From: JADKIH01 sp964595205
Lineage (GTDB): Bacteria; Bacteroidota; Bacteroidia; AKYH767-A; 2013-40CM-41-45
Assembly (NCBI GenBank): GCA_964595205.1
Contig: CAZQOQ010000036.1
Coordinates: forward strand, 310,001 to 374,000
Direction of reading: 5' to 3'
DNA: 64,000 nucleotides
The notes under the pieces were generated by a model. The model was not told the DNA's origin. It saw only the letters and a program-made list of their open reading frames with translations, and did no database searches. The translations under genes were made by a program, and so were the position numbers. Positions 9,501-18,713 of the stretch are shown here, one piece after another. Positions within the stretch are counted from its first letter, which is position 1. Each line of letters starts with the position of its first letter.

Positions 9501-12500
9501 ATGAATATTAAAAACCGGACTTCACATATATTCATTCGTATCCTGAAAATCATAGGAATTGTTGTCGCATCGATTTTTTTTCTCTTTGGAGTTTTGACCT
9601 GGATCGTATTCGAGAAAAAGAATGAATGGCTGGAAAAACAGATTCAATCCTATCTGAAAGAGTCACAATCCGGAGAATTAAAAATAAGGAGTATAGATTT
9701 TAAACTATTCCGAAACTTCCCAAATGTCACCATTGAACTGAACGAAGTTGACTATTATGAACATCAGGATTCATTGCGTCAGCAAAGCGAGAAACCGATT
9801 TTACATGCCAATAAGTTATACGTTGCATTTGAATTAATGCCGCTGCTGAAAAATGAAGAGTTGAAGATTTCTATTATCAGTTTGTCCAATGCCCGCTTAA
9901 ATATAATTGAATACTCCAATGGTATATTTAATATTAATAATGCCTTGTCTAAACCAATTATTGCGAATAGAAAAGTTATTCCAAAATCAACTTCGCCTCC
10001 TTCAGCCGGGAAAAAAAGAGATATGCCGAAGGCGCCTGTCGCTGCGAAACCAGCCATGCATGTTGATTTACACGAGGTCAATTTAAATGATATCCTGATT
10101 ACATGGAAGTCCTGTACTGATATCAATCCATACATCGGTCTCATAAAGGAAATGAAGACGGATATTTCCAAAGAAGGAAGCCTTTTGGCTGTTAAAATTA
10201 GCAGCACTAACGAGGTGCAAAAAATTATTGTCAAAGACAGGCAGCTTCCGCAGGGTGACCTGAATTATTATGCCCTGGTAAGTTATGACATTGAAAAAAA
10301 ATATCTGACTATAGAGGAGACAGATCTTAAGTATAATGCAATATCTGCAAACATCCGCGGTACCTATGATAACAGTAAAAATCGGATGCTGGATTTATAT
10401 GTTAATGCATCATCTAAAAACCTTGAATTTTTATCCTATATAATCAACTCCGATCTTGTAAAAAAAAACCCGGACCTGCTGAAGCAAGGCAATGTTATCA
10501 TGCAGGGGAGAGTCTTTGGAGAATTAAACAATCAATCCATGCAGGTTGATGTGACATTCGATGTTAAAAATCCGGATTTTTTATCGTTCGTGATGAGAGA
10601 AGAAACGATTAAAAAAAACAAGGAAGCATTAAGGCAAATCAATAGTTATGTGAATGGAAGAATATTTGGGGAATTGAATAAACAAACACCCCAAATGGAG
10701 ATTTCTTTCGGGTTAAAGAATCTTGATTTAGAGCTGCCAAAAAATCTGGGCACTTTTCAAAACCTGGGGTTTGAAGGAAAATTTTCTTCCGGAAAATCAA
10801 CGGATCATTCCGAAGCGAGTCTTCAGATAAAAAATATTACTGGCAAACTCCCCGATGGCTTTTTCAACGGTCAATTGACACTGAGAAATTTTACCAACCC
10901 AATCATAAGCTACAAATTGAACACTCAGTTGAAAGTAGATGGTTTTGATCAAATTTTTTCAATCGATTTTCTTAGAGAATTGAAAGGGACTGTTTCAGCT
11001 CAGGCGAATTATTCAGGTCCTGTTAAATTATTTAAGGAACATCAGATGGGAAAGAACAGGTCGAGTTTAATTACGTTAAAAAATCTTTCTTTTATCGTTT
11101 CAAAAACAAATCAATTGGTTTCCGGACTTTCCGGCGAAATTGAAACAAGTAATAATCAAACCACACTAAGGGATCTTTCATTCAAATATGCAGATGATGA
11201 TATAGAGGTAAATGCAACAATTGACAACTTGATTTATTTATTATTTTTCCGTGAAACGAACATCAGCGCATCCGGAAATTTAAAATCCGGGCAAATATAT
11301 ACGAGAGACTTCATATTTGATACACTGGGTAATGCCCAGGTACAGGACAGGATTTCCAACCTGGATTTTGATTTTGATATCACTGCTGCAACAATCCATG
11401 ATGGAGATAATTCTTCTGAAACATACGTGGACTTCGATGTCAGGAATCTTAGAGCGCATTTTGACAAGCTGCCGGACCTGGTATCGTTAGACACGAAGGG
11501 CCGATACTGGAAAGAGGATTCTTGTCATAGTCTCAATCTTAATAAATTCCATGCTATCATGCCTCACGGTAAAATTGATGTAATCGGCGATATGTTGATT
11601 CCGCAAAGCAAATTGGTTCAATTCAATGCACGTGTTAAGATGAATCAATTTCCCTGGACATACATTCGGGAGCTGTTTGCGGAAATCAATAGCGACAAGG
11701 AGCCCAATGCTAAAAATCTCCCTGTGAATAAAATGGAGATTGTTACCGCCGACCTGGATTTGTCCTCCGAAATCATAACGTATCCGTTCGATATAAATGA
11801 TCTCAAAGTCCGAAACAGTAAGGCTCAGGTAAATTTCCCGGGATCAAAATCAGTCCTCATGCACAGGCTTGACCTTTCTTTCGATAAGCTCTATTTCAAT
11901 CATCCTGATAATTCCGGCCGCATAGAAAATGTGAAATCTGTCGATGGAATAGTGCAATTAAAAGGATTAAAGATTCCAGGGCTGGATACATTTAATATTG
12001 ATTTGAAAGTTTCCGGAGGAAACGACCGCTTTGATATTTTGTTTTCCAGAATGGTGCAGGTAACAAAAAGTGAGAAGGGGAATTTGGTTATTGACAATAC
12101 AAAGGCCGTACCTGAGTATCAATTGCATCAGGTTGTCAGAGAAGCAAATCTAGAATATTTCATTAAGAAAGTTTATAACCGGAAATTCATGGAAGGCAGA
12201 ATCAGTTATGTGCTCGATCTTAAGAGTTCCGGCGGAGATTGGAAAGAAGTAAAGGAGAATCTGCGAGGATCTGTTGAAATTACAGGAGACACACTCAGGC
12301 TTTATGGTATCGACATCGATGATGTTTTAAATAAGTATATGCAGAGTCAGAAATTCAATCTTACTGATTTGGGTGCGGTCTTGGTAGCAGGTCCACTTGG
12401 ATTGGCAATTACCAAAGGATCTGATTTTGTATCATTGGCAACGGTTAATTTTGATTCCACACAGCAAACAGGGATTCAAACACTTTTAATGAATTGGAGA

Positions 12501-12803
12501 CTGGAGAATCGCCAATTAATCACCCGGGATGTAGCCGTTGCAACTAAGCTAAATCGCGTCGCATTCGATGGCAGGATTGATTTTGCAAATAATTCAATTC
12601 CGGAGCTTACTGTAGCTGTTGTCGACAAAAACGGTTGTAGTCTTATCGATCAAAAGCTGTTTGGTAAATTCGGTGCACTGCAGACTGGAAAAATTAATAT
12701 TTCTAAAACCATATTTGGTTCGGTTATTAATTCTGTAAATGCAGTTGCCGGAAAGGATTGTAAGCAGGTTTATGACGGCAAGGTTAAAAACCCTACGGAG
12801 TAG
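9501..12803 (+). CDS. Large AsmA-family protein
   Basis: A 1100-residue AsmA-family protein. It has one N-terminal transmembrane helix (about residues 14-38), then an AsmA N-domain whose segment 'IDFKLFRNFPNVTIELNEV' (about 65-83) is a family hallmark. A long beta-rich periplasmic body and a C-terminal AsmA_2-like region follow, including 'LRLYGIDIDDVLNKYMQSQ' near 930-950. Family members (AsmA, TamB, YhdP) support lipid transport and outer-membrane homeostasis. A Pro/Ala/Lys-rich linker occurs at about 156-184. An exact 50-residue tandem repeat lies at 308-407. GTG 9492 is an alternative start 9 nt upstream of ATG 9501. Confidence 0.8.
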   Translation: MNIKNRTSHIFIRILKIIGIVVASIFFLFGVLTWIVFEKKNEWLEKQIQSYLKESQSGELKIRSIDFKLFRNFPNVTIELNEVDYYEHQDSLRQQSEKPILHANKLYVAFELMPLLKNEELKISIISLSNARLNIIEYSNGIFNINNALSKPIIANRKVIPKSTSPPSAGKKRDMPKAPVAAKPAMHVDLHEVNLNDILITWKSCTDINPYIGLIKEMKTDISKEGSLLAVKISSTNEVQKIIVKDRQLPQGDLNYYALVSYDIEKKYLTIEETDLKYNAISANIRGTYDNSKNRMLDLYVNASSKNLEFLSYIINSDLVKKNPDLLKQGNVIMQGRVFGELNNQSMQVDVTFDVKNPDFLSFVMREETIKKNKEALRQINSYVNGRIFGELNKQTPQMEISFGLKNLDLELPKNLGTFQNLGFEGKFSSGKSTDHSEASLQIKNITGKLPDGFFNGQLTLRNFTNPIISYKLNTQLKVDGFDQIFSIDFLRELKGTVSAQANYSGPVKLFKEHQMGKNRSSLITLKNLSFIVSKTNQLVSGLSGEIETSNNQTTLRDLSFKYADDDIEVNATIDNLIYLLFFRETNISASGNLKSGQIYTRDFIFDTLGNAQVQDRISNLDFDFDITAATIHDGDNSSETYVDFDVRNLRAHFDKLPDLVSLDTKGRYWKEDSCHSLNLNKFHAIMPHGKIDVIGDMLIPQSKLVQFNARVKMNQFPWTYIRELFAEINSDKEPNAKNLPVNKMEIVTADLDLSSEIITYPFDINDLKVRNSKAQVNFPGSKSVLMHRLDLSFDKLYFNHPDNSGRIENVKSVDGIVQLKGLKIPGLDTFNIDLKVSGGNDRFDILFSRMVQVTKSEKGNLVIDNTKAVPEYQLHQVVREANLEYFIKKVYNRKFMEGRISYVLDLKSSGGDWKEVKENLRGSVEITGDTLRLYGIDIDDVLNKYMQSQKFNLTDLGAVLVAGPLGLAITKGSDFVSLATVNFDSTQQTGIQTLLMNWRLENRQLITRDVAVATKLNRVAFDGRIDFANNSIPELTVAVVDKNGCSLIDQKLFGKFGALQTGKINISKTIFGSVINSVNAVAGKDCKQVYDGKVKNPTE
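10422..10721 (+). repeat. Two tandem 150-bp (50-residue) units inside the AsmA gene
   Basis: Residues 308-357 and 358-407 of the AsmA protein align without gaps. FLS, KKN, G.(V/I)FGELN and the closing KN recur at a spacing of exactly 50 residues. Identity is clear at protein level but only moderate at DNA level, so the duplication is not recent. Confidence 0.75.
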
Positions 12804-12880
12804 TACATTAGGTAATGCGTAAGAAACATTTCGCAAAAAAGCATACCGGTAAATTTTATTTTCCCTTAAAGAACCTTGCT

Positions 12881-12912
12881 CATGATCATCTAAAATGATG
12901 ATGTTGATCATG
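12881..12912. terminator. Possible hairpin terminator after the AsmA gene
   Basis: CATGATCA (12881-12888) and TGATCATG (12905-12912) are perfect complements. An alternative inner pairing ATCATC/GATGAT overlaps them. The T-tract after it is short (GTTTCC), so termination is only suggested by its position 78 nt past the AsmA stop. Confidence 0.35.
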
Positions 12913-13031
12913 TTTCCATTTGTATCCACATTTTACTTTTATCATTTATTTCAAGGAGTAAAGTCAATGAAATTCCGAATTCGTGATAACGGATTATTAT
13001 AATGATAAAAATCTGAACCAATTAAAATTGT

Positions 13032-14822
13032 ATGAAGAAAAATATCCTGATTTCATTTTTATACGTTTTGATATTTCACTTTTCATTTTGTCAAACTTCA
13101 AAACAAACTGCTGAATCAAAGCGGCCCAATATCGTGATCATTCTTGCAGACGACATGGGTTATTCGGACATGGGGATGTTTGGCAGTGAGATAAAAACAC
13201 CAAACATGGATTCGCTGGCATCTGCCGGAGTCCGTTTCACAAATTTCTACACGCATGCAAGCTGTTCTCCTTCGCGTTCCATGTTATTGTCAGGAGTGGA
13301 TAGTCATCTCAACGGTCTTGGCAATATGGATGAATGGATAGCCCCCAATCAAAACGGGAAGCCGGGCTATGAAGGAAATTTAAATGATAGGGTGGTAACC
13401 ATTCCTCAATTGCTTAGAGATGCAGGTTACCATACATACATGGTTGGGAAATGGCATATGGGTAAGTCGCCGGATAAAATCCCTGCTGCTCGCGGCTTCG
13501 AAAGAGATTTTAGTTTACTTGACGGTGCGGGAAGTTATTGGGACATGACAAATTTCACGGCCCTGACTCCTCAATCACTCTATACTGAGGATGGAAAATA
13601 TCTCACGAGCCTTCCCAAAAAATACTATGCGACAAAAACCTATACTGACAAACTAATCAGTTTCATTGATGCCGATCACAAAGACGGTAAGCCATTCTTT
13701 GCTTATGTTTCTCACCAGGCTCCACACGATCCATATCATCTTCCCCGCGACTGGCGCGACAGGCATATGGGGCAATATGATTCCGGATGGGACGTAATAA
13801 GAGAACAGCGTCTCAAAAAGCAAAAGGAGCTTGGAATTGTTTCAGGCTCGACAGCACTGGCCGAGCGGATGTGGTTCGTTCCGGAATTTTCCCTGCTTGC
13901 TCCCGCATCACGAGCTATAGTCGGCAGAAAGATGGAACTCTATGCCGGACTGATGGAGAATATGGATTTTCATATCGGTCGTCTGATTGCACATCTCAAA
14001 GAAATCGGGGAATATGAAAATACTGTGTTTATAATTTTTGGTGATAATGGAGCTGAAGGAAATGATCTTGCAGCAATGATTGCCGGAACTCCCGGTACAC
14101 GCGACTTTCTTTATTTCGCGAGCAAGTGGTCGCAAACAAATCCAAATGCATGGGGCGATCCGGGTTCTTATGTAGGTTATGGTGCAGGCTGGGCACAGGT
14201 TTCCATGACACCTTTCGCTCAATACAAAGGATGGCTTGGAGAAGGAGGAATACGAAATGCTCTTGTCATTAGTGGTCCTGTCAACAAAAGAAATAAAGGC
14301 AGCATTAACAATGGACTTATGTCGATCGCCGATATCATGCCTACACTGCTTGACATTGCAGGAACCTCTTATCCAAAAAATTATAATGGAAAAGAAATTC
14401 CGCCGCTTATTGGAAAATCCTGGATGAAGGTTCTAGCCGGTGAATCAGAATCTCCACGTTCACAAAAAGATTATCTCGCCTGGGAGCTATTCGGAAATCG
14501 AGCTGTTCACCAGGGTGACTGGAAACTACGTTGGGAATATTCACCATTAGGAAAAGGAGAATGGGAACTATTTAATGTTACGAATGATCCTGCCGAACGA
14601 AATGATCTTGCAAGTACAAATCCTGATAAAGTAAAGGAAATGATTTTGCTTTGGGATGACTATGTGAAGAATAACAATGTTATACTTCCTAACCGCTCAC
14701 CATTTGAAGGACTCTATGATGTGCTGCCGGCGCGATTCCCTGTTGATCCCGGATATCCTCCACTAATTAATAAGCGCCAATATGTTCCTGCCAAAGAATT
14801 AATGGCAAGTCCTAAGCAATAA
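13032..14822 (+). CDS. Type I sulfatase, exported
   Basis: A 596-residue sulfatase. A signal peptide (hydrophobic 'NILISFLYVLIFHFSFCQ') is followed by 'NIVIILADDMGYSDMG', with metal-ligand Asp40 and Asp41. The formylglycine site is C78-S-P-S-R82, and conserved 'GKWHMGKS' and 'GDNGAEG' blocks follow. It hydrolyses sulfate esters after Cys78 is converted to formylglycine by a maturase that is not encoded in this window. Its length is normal for AtsA-like S1 enzymes, and it lacks the C-terminal extension of the other two sulfatases here. A MetA-pathway-type barrel gene begins 7 nt downstream, so the two are probably coupled. Confidence 0.9.
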   Translation: MKKNILISFLYVLIFHFSFCQTSKQTAESKRPNIVIILADDMGYSDMGMFGSEIKTPNMDSLASAGVRFTNFYTHASCSPSRSMLLSGVDSHLNGLGNMDEWIAPNQNGKPGYEGNLNDRVVTIPQLLRDAGYHTYMVGKWHMGKSPDKIPAARGFERDFSLLDGAGSYWDMTNFTALTPQSLYTEDGKYLTSLPKKYYATKTYTDKLISFIDADHKDGKPFFAYVSHQAPHDPYHLPRDWRDRHMGQYDSGWDVIREQRLKKQKELGIVSGSTALAERMWFVPEFSLLAPASRAIVGRKMELYAGLMENMDFHIGRLIAHLKEIGEYENTVFIIFGDNGAEGNDLAAMIAGTPGTRDFLYFASKWSQTNPNAWGDPGSYVGYGAGWAQVSMTPFAQYKGWLGEGGIRNALVISGPVNKRNKGSINNGLMSIADIMPTLLDIAGTSYPKNYNGKEIPPLIGKSWMKVLAGESESPRSQKDYLAWELFGNRAVHQGDWKLRWEYSPLGKGEWELFNVTNDPAERNDLASTNPDKVKEMILLWDDYVKNNNVILPNRSPFEGLYDVLPARFPVDPGYPPLINKRQYVPAKELMASPKQ

Positions 14823-14829
14823 AGCAGAA

Positions 14830-15834
14830 ATGATTATGAAAAAAAATATATCTGCACACAGCTTCTTTTACCAAAGGAATTTAATTGTCTTTGTTCTCCT
14901 CGTGATATCCTGGCATTCAGCAGTTCTTGCACAGGGTGATGGTGCACGATTTTATTGGAAAGGTTTAAGCGGGACAAATGCTATTCCTGTAATTGGTTCT
15001 TCACTCGGTGGAAATGCAAATCCAATCGACCCTTCACATACTGTATACCCGGGATCTGATTTTTCCGGCACAATGACGATGGCAGGTTATGCAAAGATGA
15101 TGTCTGTTTTCAATCGATCGTCATTCATATCTGTAATTGTCCCTATGGGAAGAATTTCCAGCGACGTTTCACTTAACGGATTAAACTACAATGAAACAGC
15201 AAGAGGATATGGAGATCCGATGTTACAATTCGATATAAATGTTATCGGACCTAAAGCCATAAAGAATATTCCCGATATGTTGAGATATAAACCAGGATTT
15301 TCTGTCGACTTAGTTGCAAGTCTTACTTTTCCAATCGGCGAATATGATAACACGAGTCCGATTAACATCGGTCAAAACCGCTGGTATGGGCGCATTGGCG
15401 CACCTGTGATCTGGCAGATCGGTCCGTGGATTCCGGGTAAACGTACGACATTGGAATTTCTTCCTGCTATATGGTTATTCGGTGACAACAATGATTTTGT
15501 CGGAAAAAAAATGAAAACAGAACCAATGTATCAGCTCGAAGCGCATCTTACCCACGATTTTATGGAAAGATTCTGGGGCTCATTAGATGTTATTTCTTAT
15601 TCAGGAGGTAAAGCTACGATCGATGGCACTGAAGGCAAAGCATTGAACAATTTTGGATTGGGTCCTACATTCGGATACCATGTAAATGACAATATGCAGC
15701 TCAACATATCTTACTCTTCGACTGTAAATGACAATAATTCAGACGACTTGAAAATGGATAGTTTTCGGATTACACTGATTTACGGATGGCACGAACTGAT
15801 AGAAGGGATGAAAAGACTCGAAGGGAATGAATGA
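14830..15834 (+). CDS. MetA-pathway-of-phenol-degradation-like outer-membrane protein
   Basis: A 334-residue predicted barrel. A signal peptide ends at 'ISWHSAVLAQ'; 'GARFYWKGLSGTNAIPVIG' and later 'RYKPGFSVDLVASLTFPIGEYD' fit the Phenol_MetA_deg family (PF13557-like), a group of putative outer-membrane channels for hydrophobic compounds. The 7-nt spacing after the sulfatase stop argues for one transcript, so the channel may admit a sulfated or aromatic substrate; this is inference. A second ATG at 14836 is an equally possible start. Confidence 0.7.
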   Translation: MIMKKNISAHSFFYQRNLIVFVLLVISWHSAVLAQGDGARFYWKGLSGTNAIPVIGSSLGGNANPIDPSHTVYPGSDFSGTMTMAGYAKMMSVFNRSSFISVIVPMGRISSDVSLNGLNYNETARGYGDPMLQFDINVIGPKAIKNIPDMLRYKPGFSVDLVASLTFPIGEYDNTSPINIGQNRWYGRIGAPVIWQIGPWIPGKRTTLEFLPAIWLFGDNNDFVGKKMKTEPMYQLEAHLTHDFMERFWGSLDVISYSGGKATIDGTEGKALNNFGLGPTFGYHVNDNMQLNISYSSTVNDNNSDDLKMDSFRITLIYGWHELIEGMKRLEGNE

Positions 15835-15913
15835 TATTACAGTTTAAAATAATTCAAACAGTTAAAATATTTAGACAAAAACTATTAAAATTAAAATCAA
15901 TAAAAATAAAGTT

Positions 15914-16588
15914 ATGAAAACAATTTATCTTACACTGATTAGCCTATTAATTGTCATTTTCACTGTGCAGGCACAGGAGAAAAGAATTAACCTTTATGGT
16001 GGTTATGTTTTTGATGACCATATCGATTCTTATTATGATTTCGATGAGTACATTAATGGAACCGTAAAAGGCGGCTTTCAATATGGAGGCAGTATTGAAT
16101 TTATTAATCCTCATCAGTTGGGAATTGAAATCTTATATCTCGGACAAAGTACAACAGTACCAATTTCATACGATGCAGGATTTCAGAACGGGGGCAGAAA
16201 TGCAACGAACGATTTAAATTTAAATTATGCCATGATAGGAATAAATAAATATTCCAGAGCTGCAGACAGCAAATTGGAAGGCTATGGAGGATTGATGCTT
16301 GGTTGTTTGTTTTCCGATGCAACAAATACAGGCATTAGCGACTCATCTGCATCAATCTACGAGGGCAGTTCAGCAAGCGCTACAAGGTTTACATGGGGAC
16401 TTAAATTAGGCGCTAACATGTGGGTCTCTGAAAAAGTAGCCATCAAATTACAGACACAATTCTTGTCCACAACAGATGCTATTGGCGGAACAGCATATTA
16501 CGGTGGTTATTATGGTTACTATACTTATGTTAATATGTTTCAATGGAGCTTTAACACAGGGCTCGTTTTTAAACTTGGAAGCAAATAG
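15914..16588 (+). CDS. Small outer-membrane barrel, 'KRINLYG' paralogue 1
   Basis: A 224-residue protein with a signal peptide (MKTIYLTLISLLIVIFTVQAQ), then 'KRINLYGGYVFDDHIDSYYD'. It shares collinear blocks with proteins at 30482-31189 and 32297-32947: (K/E)RIN(L/V)YG.Y.FDD, GG.(Q)YG, E(I/L)L(Y/W).GQST, LNYAM, EG.GG(L/I)M.G.LF and WG..LG.N.W.S..VA.K. The three form a paralogous barrel family that I cannot name. It starts 80 nt after the MetA-like gene on the same strand and is followed by a hairpin. Confidence 0.7.
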   Translation: MKTIYLTLISLLIVIFTVQAQEKRINLYGGYVFDDHIDSYYDFDEYINGTVKGGFQYGGSIEFINPHQLGIEILYLGQSTTVPISYDAGFQNGGRNATNDLNLNYAMIGINKYSRAADSKLEGYGGLMLGCLFSDATNTGISDSSASIYEGSSASATRFTWGLKLGANMWVSEKVAIKLQTQFLSTTDAIGGTAYYGGYYGYYTYVNMFQWSFNTGLVFKLGSK

Positions 16589-16628
16589 TATATCATCTTT
16601 CGAATTAGATTCTTTTTCATTTTGTTTT

Positions 16629-16661
16629 AAGCCATCTCAAACTTGTTTTTTGAGATGGCTT
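16629..16661 (+). terminator. Hairpin after the barrel gene
   Basis: AAGCCATCTCAAA (16629-16641) pairs perfectly with TTTGAGATGGCTT (16649-16661) around a 7-nt loop, 41 nt past the stop codon. The 3' side is AT-rich (TAAATATTATT) but not a true T-tract, so intrinsic termination is likely rather than certain. Confidence 0.55.
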
Positions 16662-16685
16662 AAATATTATTGGATGGTTTTGTAT

Positions 16686-16930
16686 GGCTTTGTTTCCTGG
16701 ATCTGATCTCCTTCAACTGCTCAGGTACCGAATAAACGAGGATTATTCTATGAGAAAAATTTGTCCCGTATGCGCTTAGATAGAAAATTAAAATTGCATA
16801 CGGGACAAAATTTTCTCATCGATATTGCCACTTACAGAGGGTCCCTGAGCTGAGCCGAAGGTGGTCCCTGAGAGCAGCCGAAGGTGTTCACTGGGGCAGT
16901 CGAAGGGGATCCGATTCAGGAAACAAAGCC
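16686..16930. repeat. 245-bp imperfect palindromic element with nested inverted repeats
   Basis: The outer arms 16686-16723 and 16893-16930 are complementary at about 32 of 38 positions; the first 18 bases, GGCTTTGTTTCCTGGATC, differ at one position. Inner arms 16750-16773 and 16796-16819 (ATGAGAAAA.TTTGTCCCGT) match at 23 of 24 positions around a 22-nt loop. The right half contains three copies of the CCTTCG-type repeat. No ORF is visible. It fills most of the 393-nt gap between genes and could fold into a long hairpin, resembling a REP/MITE-like element. Confidence 0.75.
16842..16909 (-). repeat. Three 23-bp units of the CCCTTCGAC..CTCAGGG repeat family
   Basis: Units start at 16842, 16865 and 16888 (first: TCCCTGAGCTGAGCCGAAGG). 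Read on the minus strand they match the 24-bp units at 46314-46475. They sit in the right half of the palindromic element, and a degenerate opposite copy lies in its left arm (CTCCTTCAACTGC near 16709). Confidence 0.75.
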
Positions 16931-16981
16931 GTTTTGAATTATAAATTAAAATGTTTGTCTTAAGAGAAAGAAGAAAAAAAA

Positions 16982-17788
16982 TTATTTATGAATTTCAGCC
17001 AGATCATTAAAATCAATAAATGTTATTCTGCTGCCTTGCGTCTTAATTATTTCGCTTTTCCTTTCGAAAAATATATGCAAAATAATATTCAGGGCATATA
17101 CATTTTCAATAGAGGACTTTGAATCATGTTGATAGGTAAAATTGGCTTCAAGAGCAAAGGAGTTTCCTAATAATTCCGTTGCTCCACCGATAAAGCGTAT
17201 GCGATTTATTATCGAGTAACGGGAATCCCAATATGGTTCTATGTTTACATAGGGTACGAAGGAATTTTCCCCGAAATTAAATTCTTTTTCTATCATCATC
17301 CGATAGCGCAACCTGTATGAAAAATCAGAGCTGTGACCAATCCAGCGAAGGTCTGTCCGGAATCGCGCACTGAGCAGCCAATTTTTTTTAATGGGAATCC
17401 TTTTGTGAACTTCTGCAAGTGCCATGTCTTCGGAATAATTTTCTCCATGATCACCGAGGCTTTGGCCTTCCATAAAACCGCCTCGTATCATCCAGGCTTT
17501 CATTAACTGAATTCTGTTTTCATCCTGAAGTCGCCCGACAAAGGGATTTTTTGTATGGCCCCATGCATGGTCTGCCTGCAATGTAATATTCAGGTCCCTG
17601 TTCCTGCTCTCACAATATTTTGTTAAAGCAATAAAGGACGACAATCGTAACCCCGGATTTACTTTGTACCATATATCCGTTTCCGGCCAAAGCTCGAGTG
17701 ATGAATTTTGTGCTTCGATTTTTGTTGAAGAAATAAGTATCAATAAGAGGGAGAATGATAATCGCAATGAAAAGTTATAAAGCGCCAT
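16982..17788 (-). CDS. DUF2490-family outer-membrane protein
   Basis: A 268-residue predicted barrel. The signal peptide ends at 'LILISSTKIEAQ', then 'LELWPETDIWYKVNPGLRL' matches the start of DUF2490. 'RYRMMIEKEF' and 'FVPYVNIEPYWDSRY' (about 180-210) are the conserved core of that family. Members are presumed outer-membrane proteins of unknown function. This is the last gene of a five-gene minus-strand run headed by the sulfatase at 20961-23375; its start is 34 nt from the preceding gene. The palindromic element lies just beyond its stop. Confidence 0.75.
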   Translation of the reverse strand: MALYNFSLRLSFSLLLILISSTKIEAQNSSLELWPETDIWYKVNPGLRLSSFIALTKYCESRNRDLNITLQADHAWGHTKNPFVGRLQDENRIQLMKAWMIRGGFMEGQSLGDHGENYSEDMALAEVHKRIPIKKNWLLSARFRTDLRWIGHSSDFSYRLRYRMMIEKEFNFGENSFVPYVNIEPYWDSRYSIINRIRFIGGATELLGNSFALEANFTYQHDSKSSIENVYALNIILHIFFERKSEIIKTQGSRITFIDFNDLAEIHK

Positions 17789-17822
17789 AAACTAAAGATG
17801 CAATTATTTTTTCTTTGATTTC

Positions 17823-18656
17823 TCAGCTTTCGGATTTCTCAGAAATGTTTTTATTTAAGAGGGAACTCCTTAAAAGAAAATAGCGGCATCCGACTTCACA
17901 TCCCCATTGATATCGTGCAGCAAAATCTCCAAACATTCCGGCGCCCAATTGCAGATAAATATTAATTCTCTTTACAGGCGCATATGCAAATCTTGCTTCC
18001 ATATTCATCGAGGCTCCGCCGTGGATATAATCTACATACAATTCAGGAGCAAGCAATGTCCACATTTTTTTCGACAGGATCTTAATTATAAAAGGCTGCA
18101 GTTTTGAAAAACTTACGTCATCTCTGTCTGAATTGCCGCTGAATGAAATCGCTTCCTGGAAAATTACCCCAAGTAGAATTTTTCTTTTGGGAATTGATGT
18201 TGTATAACTGAATAATGGTATCAATACATTTTTTCCTAAACCCAGTAGCCGGGACTTCGCTGTATTCATGCTTATTTCGACAGATACGGTTAATGCAGAC
18301 TTTGAAGATTCCAAAAACTTATATCCAAGCAGGCGAAAAGAAATGTCGCCCAGGCCGGATTGTTTAACGTCTCCATTGGCATTGAAGGAATTGTATACAT
18401 AAGGTAAATCAAGCCGGGTAGTAAATTTTTCCCCGACTTTCACTATTGTTCTAAAAGTTGTTTGATTCAGGTAGAAATATGTGTCACCGTTTTTATGTTG
18501 CTGCAATTCATTAAATAATTCAATGCGTGTAAAAAACTGAGAAGGATCATCACCTGAAGCTTCTTCTTTAATTTTGCCTGTTAATGTATCGGGTTTTTGC
18601 CCCAAGGTAATTTTACTCAATAGCAATAGTAAAATCAGGGGCAAATATTTTTTCAT
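17823..18656 (-). CDS. Outer-membrane barrel protein, transporter-like
   Basis: A 277-residue protein with signal peptide MKKYLPLILLLLLSKITLGQ and a barrel-like body (LPYVYNSFNANGDVKQSGLGDISFRLL, about 83-109). This 'SGLGD' block is typical of MetA-phenol/transporter-type outer-membrane proteins. The C-terminus 'GCEVGCRYFLL' is followed by a short polar tail. It lies between DUF2252 (57 nt upstream) and DUF2490 (34 nt downstream) in the same operon. The substrate is unknown. Confidence 0.65.
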   Translation of the reverse strand: MKKYLPLILLLLLSKITLGQKPDTLTGKIKEEASGDDPSQFFTRIELFNELQQHKNGDTYFYLNQTTFRTIVKVGEKFTTRLDLPYVYNSFNANGDVKQSGLGDISFRLLGYKFLESSKSALTVSVEISMNTAKSRLLGLGKNVLIPLFSYTTSIPKRKILLGVIFQEAISFSGNSDRDDVSFSKLQPFIIKILSKKMWTLLAPELYVDYIHGGASMNMEARFAYAPVKRINIYLQLGAGMFGDFAARYQWGCEVGCRYFLLRSSLLNKNISEKSES

Positions 18657-18713
18657 AGAATGCGGTCAAATAATCAACCTCTAGTTTTTAGATATCAGGC
18701 AAAGAATACTTAA

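Noticed and set aside
16685..16935. Insertion sequence
   Set aside because: Long inverted repeats are present, but no transposase ORF lies inside or near, so it is recorded only as a repeat element.
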